Source: Petrosia ficiformis
Lineage: Eukaryota; Porifera; Demospongiae; Haplosclerida; Petrosiidae
Direction: 5' to 3'
Assembly: GCA_947044365.1 (NCBI GenBank)
Contig: OX345639.1
Span: forward strand, 4,369,444-4,433,443
Length of the DNA: 64,000 nt
This document shows, piece by piece, positions 1 through 12,200 of this stretch. The notes under the pieces are model-generated. The model had not been told where the DNA came from and made no database searches. It saw nothing but the letters and a program-made list of their open reading frames with translations. Position 1 is the first letter of the stretch. Every line of letters starts with the position of its first letter. The position numbers were made by a program, and so were the translations under genes.

Positions 1-918
1 TATACATTCCAAAGAGATTTTACGCAATATAACTGTAAGTAGTACATTATTATACATTGTAGATTAGGAATTTACTCACCTCTTAAAAGTAGTTATCTTT
101 TTCATAGTTTTCTCTTTTGGTAGCTCAGCATATAAACAAAGATAATAATTATTCAATATTGCTATTTACAATACAAGAGTGGATTAATTACAGATATATC
201 GGGTTAAATCTACTCTGAAAGTATATCCCTAAATTACTGTCCTATAATCTGCCACAACAGCTCATGGAGTCTGAAGCTCAATACAAAAAATAAGATAGTA
301 TTTAGAGATATATATACATTCCAAAGAAATTTTACACAATATAACTGTAAGTTGATACACTCTTAGATGAAGACACTCACCTAGTTAAACAATTTTCTTC
401 TTGTTAATGTTCAGCATAGAAAACAGCTTTCTATCTGGTACCATCTCCGAAAATGTGGATACTTGGATATGTTTTAAATACTGCGCTTGCGCGAGAATTA
501 CGACTATGCTTGACTCCTCCCTCTACAATCGACTTTCTGCTTGCAGTAGAGAGAACGCAGCAAATAATTGACTCTACTACACTGTATTGTATAGTATCTT
601 GCCACTCAAAATAGCGGATTTGCCGTATATTTCCGTGTTGGATGACGTAACCGCACAAGTATTACTAATCATAATTATATTAGTGCAATTTCGTTATCCT
701 TATCACATGATTCATTTGTGTGTACTTGGAAGTTCCCAAACAAGCATTACTGAATCAATACATCATAAATATTCTGATAAAATCAGCAAGTGCATTGCTT
801 GTGAATCATGCGTACTTTACTCAACATTCAAATATTAAAACGTCTCTCCAATTACTTATCTGTTGTACATAACTTAGTTGGATATTAGTTCATACTGCGC
901 TGACTCGTAAACTGACAT
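1..918. other. Upstream non-coding region with a direct repeat
   Basis: No convincing coding exon is visible. About 40 bp (cattccaaagagattttac and following) at positions 1-40 recurs with few changes at 312-351. On the minus strand each copy lies downstream of a GTGAGT-type donor-like site (near 75 and 380), so it could be a duplicated exon or 3' segment of a gene mostly outside the window. Short open frames at 431-838 show no protein-like composition. Confidence 0.4.
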
Positions 919-1387
919 CTAGATTCCAGTAGTACCAGCGTTTGATTTAAAATGTTCAGATTCATTGGTGAGTTGATCAATTCCAAATTGGTATTATAGG
1001 TCTACTTGCATGAAATCCCCAGCAAGTGAGACAGTGTTGACAAGAAGTACAACAACTAACATTATATCAATATATAATGAGTACTCTTGTGATAATAATT
1101 GCTGCAGTATACGATTTACTAATAATATTAGGGTGGCAATCCACATGCTGTAGCGAATCACTCTATATCTACCAAGGTGAACATCTGCAATCCATCCAGC
1201 TACTGGAAACAACATCTTGTGAATGGCAGATTGCAAAATAAGAAGTGTGAACCAGTAATTTGTTGTAGTCACCAAAGAAAACTCCCATTACTGTAAATTG
1301 ATAACCAAATACTAGGAAATTCCAAATCAGAATCAAAACAGCTCCTTTATTTTTAAATAGTGATAATTGTTTGGATAACAGCTTCAT
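919..1387 (-). pseudogene. Decayed multi-pass transporter fragment (MFS/POT-like)
   Basis: From an ATG at 1387 the minus strand reads a hydrophobic segment (motif NFLVFGYQFTVMGVFFGDY). The frame shifts near 1255-1265 into a second hydrophobic stretch with PVAGWIADVHLGRY, the loop-type motif between early membrane helices of major-facilitator/POT-like carriers. After a donor-like site near 1005 a last piece (QFGIDQLTNESEHF) resumes near 965 and stops at 919. Only the first few helices of a roughly 12-helix protein exist, in two frames, so this is most likely a broken copy. A sequencing indel plus a very short gene is the alternative. The family assignment rests on pattern memory only. Confidence 0.5.
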
Positions 1388-2056
1388 TTCTTTTGCAGTT
1401 CATTGTCCTGTTTGCTTTCTCTTTTTGGTCTTCGGGAAGTGAAACATAATCTGTTTTGAGGTTGTAGTCTTTTCCGTGGGCGGATGCTACTCCAATCAGT
1501 TTCTAGTCTTGCAAGCTTCTTGCTGCATACAATCTGGTTCCATTCTGTATTTTTTGGAACTGGGTAACTGTAGTTGCTCTCTGAGAAAGATCGGAGTTTG
1601 ATAGTGCCTAGAAAGGTAGATTTTATGGTTTCAGTGAAAAGCTACAGAATTCAGCTTTCTTCAGCCTCTTGTAACTATAAAAGTAAAATGAATTTGCAGA
1701 AAACGGCTCTATTTGTTTTCTCAAAATGCATTGTACTTGATGCGCGCACGCCATGATTGGTGGGCGTGGCTTTCTTGGTTTTGTACTTATTACGATTGCA
1801 AAAATGGACATTTTTCCAACACTCCCACTCTTACAGACAAAGATAAAGATCATCAGAAGATATGAAGGTTGCTATTACACCAGGTTAGAGTCATATTATA
1901 TAATATTCTATTTTGAAACTGATTGGAGTCGCATCCGCCCACTCCCTAGTACCACCTTGAGTTGATCGTCCATGTCCAACCAGCAAGCAGGGTGGGGCTG
2001 GGAAAAAATTGAGAGCCTATCAAAAATTTTTATCGTCACACTCAGCAGTCAGCAAG
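1388..2056. other. Intergenic and 5' region of the CUL9 gene
   Basis: No gene is recognised. The stretch separates the decayed transporter fragment from the CUL9 start and presumably holds the CUL9 promoter and 5' UTR. Small open frames on both strands (1574-1965) show no recognisable protein and overlap each other. Confidence 0.4.
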
Positions 2057-5000
2057 ATGGAGAAAGATGGTGCCTTAGTTGTAAAGCTTGGTAATAATTG
2101 GAATTACAGAGGTGAGGAACTGTTGATGAAAAGGAAACGTAAAAGTGTGTTGTTTGATGAGACATTGGTGAAATGGAGTCGTGTCCAAGATACAGAAGGT
2201 GGAAGAGATGGACCAGGTGTTGTAGATGATAACAGCAAGAACAGTAATAAGCTTAGTAAGAGCCTTCTGGTTTGGATGAATAAAGAAGAAATACAAGCAT
2301 GCTGTCCACATTTGGTACAACAAATGGTGTATCATAGCAAGCCGGAACTAATTAATGTGGGTGGGGCTCCATGTAGCCTCTCCCACAATGACACCAGTGA
2401 CTCAGATGAACAAGAGATGGTTGGTGATGTCCTAAATCTCGTCTCGCGAGCTAAAAGGATCATGACACGTGTTAGTCAGAAACCAAGTCCAGAGTCTGAG
2501 AAAGTCCTAACAAACACAATCAACATCTTGAGTGCTTATGCCAAATTAGGATTCTTAGCAAACTCGTTCCGAAAGTGTGGTGCTCTCGATCTCCTCCTTC
2601 ATCTCTTATCTTCCCAGTTTTCGCATGTCAGACGCAGTGCAAGTGAAATGCTACGAGCACTATCTGCTTATGATTCAACTAGTAGATCATATGTACTCCT
2701 CCAGTTGACCCAGGAGGAAGAAGGTGAACTAACATCAATGGAAAATAGAGAGATGTTACTGGATTTGTTTGCAGATACTGCTTCACAAGATGAGGAAAAT
2801 ATTCCACTATCTGATTTTACATCACTTCAGGTATATAATTATGACAATATATCACATGTTTACTATTTAACTACTCCTCTCCCAACTCACAGGTACCAGG
2901 TCGTTTTATCTACTCTCTCTTAAAGCGATACTTAAGAGTAACTTCACTTACAAGCAGATATAATGGTGAAGAGACCCACACCTCTACTCCTCTTCGTATG
3001 GATGGCAGTAGTCCTCTTTCTGAGGATTTTGAATATTTCCATTCTCTTTTCCGGTTATTTACAGAACTATTTGTTGTTTTTGGGTTTCTGAGCAGTAAAC
3101 CACAACAGAATAATGATGAAGAACTCCTTCAGGGATCCTCGATATTCACTGGAACCATCTCCAGGGAACCTCTTTTACTGAATAAAAAACTATCACAGTA
3201 CAAGAGGAGATGTGATTTTAGTGGTGACCGAGAGTATGGTGAATATATGAAATCCATTCTGGTCCCTGGTATGAAGGTACGGGCACGGGTCAGATATGAG
3301 ACTGTGAAAGAAGGGGATATTGGAGAGTTCCAGCGCACTAATGATGGTACACCTCCCGCCCAGTTTGCATGGGATGGATTGCAGGGAGAAACGTACTGGG
3401 TTCATTGGCATCAAGTTGAAATATATACTGATAATCAAAACCAACCATCAGGAGATGGTAAGAAAGATATCGCACTATTACATAAGCATATGTACATACA
3501 TACTTCATCAAAATAAATACATGCAATAATTTTTTTCAGTAGGTTCAAGTTCCTCATTTCGTTCTTTTCGACGGCCATACGCTCTTTCATCTCTTTCGAT
3601 TCATGACAAAACACATGATAAAAAGATAGTTACACGCTCACAATGGTGGGAAGTTCTCTGTTTAATAAAATCTCTCCCTCCTCCCTATACTGACACCATA
3701 ATATCATTAATAAACAAACCCAATGTGAAGGTATAGTGGATGGATGGATGGATGGATGGATGGATAGATGGATGGATGGATGGATGGATGGATGGATGGA
3801 TGGATGGATGGATGGATGGATGGATGGATGGATGGATGGATGGATGGATGGATGGATGGATAGATGGATAGATGGATGGGTGGATGGATGGATGGATTGG
3901 TATGTTGGTGAGTATGATTTACTATCTGATTATCCATTCCTTTTTCTTTAGACATTTGATGATCTTCTTTCAACTACTCCAACAGTTACGGAACTAGTAT
4001 CTTTCCTATCTCAAATAGACTCCATCATTCCTCATTCGTTGTTGAGTGTCCTCAGCATATATCAAGATGATTCATTTAGTTCTGTATACCAGCCAATCTC
4101 ATCTCATGAAGAAGATGAGAATAATACCGAGAGTGAAGGAGACAAGAGTGTGAGAAAGACTCCACCATATCCTGAACCATATGAAGATGATTCAGTCCAG
4201 GTTCAGACAGTACCCTCTTCAAATTCTCTTGCTAAATCATCATTTTTGTCTCAGTTACTACTGGATGTTGTTGGAGATCCTCTAAGTGTCCTAACATCCA
4301 CTGAAGAGAGGTTAAGAGAAGATTTCAGCATATCTCAGCTTAGTAAATCAAAAGCAAAGATTGAAGAGTTTATTAAGAAGAAACCTTATGACTGCAAGGT
4401 ACAATGATTTGTGACTATCATGTGATAAACTGAGCTTGTCATATGACATATTAAACTTGTCATGTGTTAATATCATGTGATATAGTTGTCACTGACATAA
4501 TTCTCATATTATCATCATCTCTTATTAATTAGATTGCTGTACATTCTCTTAAAGTCATTCAAGTTTGTATAGATGGAATGACAAACGATAGTCATCGTGT
4601 GGAGTGTTGTCTTGCTGGAATGTTCAGCCTCATTCTGAGACTCATGAATCAGAAACCACAATCTTCCTTGTTACAATCATTAGGACTAGAGTGTTTCTAC
4701 TCATTGATGGGTGCTGTAGATGATACCATACCATTTCCATCTGATGAACTCTGTCCTAATCCACTTTCAGAAGGGGTACGTTCAACTGTAATTGCAACTG
4801 TGTTGAGCCTTGTTACTCCAAATGATGGAGTCAATCTTCAAAATATTATAAGTGGAATTAAATGTGTTGTGGATTATTACAACTTGCAAATGACAAAGAA
4901 GCAAAAATTGTAAGTTTTTTTTCCCTTGATCTCCTCTGATCTCTTCCCTCTATCTGTCTCCTTTCTCCTCTTGTCTTATTTACTATTCATTGTTACTCTT

Positions 5001-7677
5001 CTTCAGGAGCTCTTTGTCTGCCATTCGTCATGGATTATACATTTTACTAGTATTGCTGAATCATGGAGATTCCATGAACATATCTAAACTATTTGATGAG
5101 TGGCAAGTTATACCACTTGTTGAAGACATTAAAAAGAGTGGATTCACATTTCCAGTAAAAGATAAACTATGTTCACTGTTACTAAATGGAATGCCTACAA
5201 CAGATTTACCAATGGATGATCTCTTAGACGAGACTGAGGAACAGACTAATTGTAACACGATCGAGTATGAGGTGATGTCTGTTTTAAGGATATTACGCTC
5301 TGATAGGTTTTTGAAAAACCCGTTATCTAAACTTGTCAAAATTATTGATAAAGATCTTAGTGTTATGTGTAGTCAGTTTATTGTTCCACCATCCGAACTG
5401 ACAACACTGTTTCTCCAACACCATGGAGCAATATATCTCAGTGAGACTCTGGATACTAACAAAATGAATTCCTTCACTGAATGTGGTTTACTGTGAGTTA
5501 TACAGTACATACATACATATATACATATGTACGTACATACACACATACATACATATGCATACACACGTACATACATACATACATACATACATGCATACAT
5601 ATATATATACCTATGTACACACGCACACACACATACATATATACATACATACATACATACATACATACATACATACATACATACATACATACATACATGT
5701 ACATACACAGTTTATTGGGGTGTATAGCATTATCTGGAGAAGATGAAGCTTGTCAAGTTGTATTACAAGGAGGATTAAGAGCAGTGGTGTCCATTATATC
5801 TGCCACTCAAAATAAATATGTAAATATTATTTACATATCATATTACACAGGTTTCACTCAATATACTTTTGTTGTTAGATTGTTAGACTTTGTGTGATGT
5901 TTTTACTCGTCTTATCAAAGCATCCGGAGCTTCATGTTGTCATGGTAACAGAATCTCCAGTAACACACTTGAATACTTTAAAAGAAAAGTTTGATGGTGA
6001 AACAGAGGTAGGTTCATTATGTATGAATAATTTATTACTTAATAACTTTTAATAACTATATAGTTGAATAATAAAATACAGGAGGTAATCGATGTCTTGT
6101 CTATGAGTGGTACCAGTGGAGCTAGTCTGGAAACAAAGGTTGCTCAAAACAGTCGTATATTAGCTATCATATTTTCAGGAGTGCTACAGCTATTACTATC
6201 TGGTATAGAGGAGGCTAGACATACCAATCAAATTCCTTGTTTACCACTACTCCAAGTGTTCATTAACTTCATATCAAGAGGTATAATATTTACTGGAGAG
6301 TTTGTACATGTAACATTTACTACTATAAATAGCAACAAAACCACAACTCATCCACTATTTATAGTAACAAAACCACAACTCATCCACTATTTGTAGCAAC
6401 AAAACCACAACCATCCACTATTTGTAGCAACAAAACCACAACTCATCCACTATTTATAGTAACAAAACCACAACTCATCCACTATTTATAGTAACAAAAC
6501 CACAACTCATCCACTATTTGTAGTAACAAAACCACAACTCATACACTATTTGTAGCAACAAACCACAACTCATCCACTATTTATAGTAACAAAACCACAA
6601 CTCATCCACTATTTATAGTAACAAAACCACAACTCATACACTATTTGTAGCAACAAACCACAACTCATCCACTATTTATAGTAACAAAACCACAACTCAT
6701 CCACTATTTATAGTAACAAAACCACAACTCATACACTATTTGTAGCAACAAACCACAACTCATCCACTATTTATAGTAACAAAACCACAACTCATCCACT
6801 ATTTATAGTAACAAAACCACAACTCATACACTATTTGTAGCAACAAACCACAACTCATACACTATTTGTAGCAACAAAACCACAACTCATCCACTATTTA
6901 TAGTAACAAAACCACAACTCATACACTATTTGTAGCAACAAACCACAACTCATACACTATTTGTAGCAACAAAACCACAACTCATCCACTATTTATAGTA
7001 ACAAAACCACAACTCATACACTATTTATAGTAACAAAACAGCATACGACCATTAATAACAGCCAATCCTGAACCTATAATGTATTGCAATCACTGTTACA
7101 TGAAGAAGGACCCTTTACTGTTGACATCACCTATTTCTGCTTCTGACTTCTGATCTTACAGGTAGTAGCGCTGATTTAGTTGAGAATGATAAGTGTTGGG
7201 AGAAGATTGAGGTATCTTCAAATGCATATCGTATAAGCAGACTCACTGATGGAGACTCATCCTCATACTGGGAGACAAGTGGTCGAGCGGGTTCCCACTG
7301 GATAAGGCTAACTATGAAAAAGAATGTGGTAATAAAGTGAGTATGCACTGTATCATTAATAATAAGCTGAGTATAATTATGATTTACAGGAAACTTTCTA
7401 TTGATGTCAATACTTCTGATTCCAGTTATATGCCAAGGAAGATAACTGTACAAGGTGGAGCTTCTTTAAATGCTATGGTTGATATTAATAATGTAAGTAC
7501 CGTAATGTCTCTAATTACCAGTTTTATTAAATTATTTCTTTTGAAACCGGAACTAATTAGATCAGCATCCCTGCATTGCATGTTGGAAGCTTTGAAGTTC
7601 TTTCAAATATGAGAAGATATTATCCCTTAATTCTTATTAAAATAAGAAACTGTCAACAGGTAATTATACGAGTGATG

Positions 7678-7762
<85 letters not shown>

Positions 7763-9033
7763 TATATATATATATATAATAGGGAGGAATTGATACTCGT
7801 GTGAGAGGATTACACTGTGATGGAGGTAGTGTTACACTATGGCCGATATTTGGAGACCTATTCACCGCAAGAACAAAACTGTTTTATTACATCAAAGCTC
7901 ATACATGGGCTAATGATATAACACTGAGTCCATTAGACTTGTTTGACAGGTTTGTGAAACTTCCTCCTTTCCTCTGTCACTCCTTCCTCTCCTATATATA
8001 GACTAAGTGGTGTCATTAATTACGAACAGAATTTTGCTGATAAATATCTCTTTACTGCAAATGCACGGCAAGCCTTAGGACAAGCTTGTAGAGCTTCTTT
8101 ATTTAACCCTATAGTGACTGTACTCACTCAAAAAGGTATTTGCTATGCTCATTTATCAATCTATTTATCTTTCAATGGCTATCATTTCTTTATATTTTAG
8201 AGTATGATGGTACTGGTTTGAGTGCCTTATTACGACAGTATCTCTCTCAGGTCCAGCTACCTTCCTTGTCACCATCTTATCTTTCTGTTTTACAACATGA
8301 TGACCAATTGGAATATAATCAATATAATACAAACAGCATTGATACTGAGGGTGTGTAGATTTACATACATACTTACATACATACATACATACATACATAC
8401 GTACATACATGCATGCATGCATGCATGCATACATACATACATACATACATACATACATACATACATACATACGTACATACATACGTACATACATACGTAC
8501 ATACATATATACATACATACATATGTACATACATATGTACATACATACGTACATACATATGTACATACATACATACATACATACATACATACATACATAC
8601 ATACATACATACATACATACATACATACGTACATACATATGTACATACATACATACATACATACATACATACATACATACATACATACGTACATACATAT
8701 ATACATACATACATATGTACATACATATGTACATACATACGTACATACATATGTACATACATACATACATACATACATACATACATACATACATACATAC
8801 ATACATACGTACATACATATGTACATACATACATACATACATACATACATACATACATACATACATACATACGTACATACATATATACATACATACATAT
8901 GTACATACATATGTACATACATACGTACATACATATGTACATACATACATACATACATACATACATACATACATACATACATACATACATACATACGTAC
9001 GTACATACATATGTACATACATACATACATACA

Positions 9034-9064
<31 letters not shown>

Positions 9065-9093
9065 GTACATACATATATACATACATGCATGCA

Positions 9094-9124
<31 letters not shown>

Positions 9125-9213
9125 GTACATACATACATACATACATACATACATACATACATACATACGTACATACATATGTACATACATATATACATAC
9201 ATACATGCATACA

Positions 9214-9244
<31 letters not shown>

Positions 9245-9245
9245 G

Positions 9246-9276
<31 letters not shown>

Positions 9277-12200
9277 GTACATACATACATATGTACATAC
9301 ATACATACATACATATAGATGGCATAGCCCAGATTATTATGATGTCACGTACAAGAAGAATGTGTCGTTTACTGATTGACTGTAGTGGAAGTATGACCTC
9401 ACCCAGTTTGGAGGAAGGGTCAAAACCAAATATAGGAGAGACAGATGAAGAGAAACAAAAAACACAGACCAGTAAGATATCAGAAATATAATGACTGATA
9501 AAGTAGATCAATAGATTTATGAATGAATTAGTTATATGAATAGTGGACAGAAAGACTATATTGTAAGATTGGATTTAATACACCTCTATATAGGTACAAT
9601 TATTCTAGCACTCACTCATACATGGCAGGAGATGATATGTACCGAAGTGACCTTGTGTCTTCAGAAATGTGACCTTTCCTCTAATCCACTCATTGTCATG
9701 GCTGATTTTCTTCTGGTATATGATAAACTGCAACAAGCAACAATGGAATTGTTTGGTGGCCATTCACAACTAGCATTAGCAGTGAAAGATGGTTTCTCTA
9801 AAGCATTTATGAGTCTCAATGAAGTCACTGGAGTCAGAGTAAGCCATTTCACCTCTTTCACTCCCTATATCTTCTCTTCACTTCATACATCTTATCTCTT
9901 CTCCATTTCTATCCCCAATTTCCATTAGTTATGTGAGCTCTTGTGTCAGTGTATTGATAATCTCTTAGACACAGCTGGAAGGGATAGTTCAAGATTACTT
10001 CACCTTTCAGAGACAGAGAGAGAAGTTATTCTTCTACATCTCAGTGAACCACTGCAATTTCTTCATAATTTAGATATAGCTCATGTTTTTGAACATTTTT
10101 ATAGGTAGTTACATGGATGGATGGATGGATGGATGAATGGATGGGTGGATGGATGGATGAATGGATGGGTTAATGGATGGATGGATGGATGGATGGATGG
10201 GTGGATAGATGGATTTATAGATACTTAGATAGATAGATAGATGGACAGACAAACAGAGGCAGATAGATAAATATGATGGACGAAGAAATAAATTGAAAAT
10301 ATAAAAACTAATTAACTCATTTATCATAGGAGACACCTGAGTAATCGTGTGTTGCGTAATCGCTCTGTTTCCCTTGCTCTTGAAAAGAGGCTATCTCAAT
10401 CACTTGCTCATTGTTTTCCACACAAATATCCGATGTAAGTTACTTGCAAACATACACACAATACATATACACATACTTACATGTATATATGTTAATTTGT
10501 AATATCTGTTAATTTGATAGTCAGATGTTAGTCGATATTGATGAGAGTGAAAACTTGATGAGCAGGTTTAAGCGATCAGATCTGTTAGAAAATCTTGATT
10601 TGATATTACAACAATGGCAGTCATCACAATATGGAGTATGTCCAATTCATATATTTATCCATCTCATCATAGTACTATTTCTCAGGCTCCACCCCCTGAA
10701 GCTCTCAGTCTAGCAAAGAAAATTTTTTTCTATAATCTCAATACCTTACAAGTGAATATTCTAACTCCATGTTACTGGTCATTGAGGAATCGTCCTCTTC
10801 CTCCTCTCTCCTCTTCAATTATTGGTGATTTTGTGAATGATTTTAATTCATTCTTTAGTTCAGGTATGATAATGTAAATGTCAATCATGAATATCATTAA
10901 TCACTCCTCTCTACTTTCCTTAATCAGTATATAGCGTACATCAACATGAAAAAGTGAAACAACTCAATTGGACTTTATATGGTGGAGCAAAATTGGAATA
11001 TGGAGAACTAATATTCACTGTATCCACTCCTCAAATGATTACACTTCTTGTATTCAACACTGGAAAGGCATGTGATCAATGTGTGACATCATGTGATGAT
11101 AATCACATGACGAGAATTTATTAGTTAGATGATTCACATGTGATCTATAAAAATTATAATCATGTGACATTCTGTTTATATCATATGATCGTCACAGTAT
11201 TATCATTTAATCATATATAGATTGTTTTCTATCCCATTCAGGAATTCAGTTATCAATCTCTGTTGGAGACCACCTGTCTATCATCACAGGAGCTAACAGA
11301 AGCACTTCTCTCATTGACTGCTGATAGACATCCTCTTTTGTCTGTGACTCCACCTTCTCCAACTACCATAGATGCTTTTAAACCAGATAATATATTTTGT
11401 GTTAATGAAGTATTTATAAATGAACTACTGAAGAGAAATGAACAACAAGTACTCCTTCTATGTATCTATATCTTCATATACACACATACAAACTGTACAT
11501 CCGTATGTCCAATAATATATGTATATACATACATACCTACATAGATATGTACATATGTACATATATATACACACGTACGTACATACATACATACATACAT
11601 CACCTCAGGTACAGTTTCATGCCATCAAACTGGTTTCCCGAAGTTTTATGTCAACAGTAAGCAGGGAAGGTCGTAGTGTGGATCTAGCACATGTATTCCA
11701 AAGGAGAAGAGCTATCATTGATGCAGCAATAGTGAGGACAATGAAAAGAGAAAAAGAAATGAGTGTTGATAATATAGCTATAAAAGTGGGTGTGGTCTTG
11801 ATTTCAATATCTATATTAATTATGCACATGTACACATGTACACATGTAGGTAATCAAAGGATGTTCAATGGGACAGTTTGATAATGGTACTTCTTTTGGA
11901 CGGTTTGATTGTAGTTTTAAAGACATATGTTCACATGTGGAGAGGTTAGTAATGGATGGTTACATCAAGAGAGATCAGACCCATCCCCAGATGTTAAAAT
12001 ATGTTCCGGATCCCTCGGAGAATACAAAGGAAAAAGAGAAGGTGTTATGAGACTGTGTGAATTTATAATAATTCATAATTATGTATTTATCAGGAAGAGA
12101 AGAAAGAGGAGGAAGAAGAAGAGGAGGAGGAGGAGGAGGTGAAAGTGAAGGTTATATCTGATCAGATTACTCTTCCCATTTCTAATTCCTCATCCTCTCC

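Noticed and set aside
3707..3973. MDGWMDGW and HPSIHPSI repeat proteins
   Set aside because: Artefact of the TGGA microsatellite inside a CUL9 intron; the flanking exon frame does not continue through it.
6330..7040. CRISPR-like array of 32-bp repeats
   Set aside because: Monomers are contiguous with no unique spacers, and the array is in an intron of an animal gene.
8165..9511. Very long open frames (300-450 codons) of CMYVCMYV / HTYIHTYI type on both strands
   Set aside because: They follow the period-4 CATA array, which is stop-free in all frames. Real CUL9 exons flank but do not include it.
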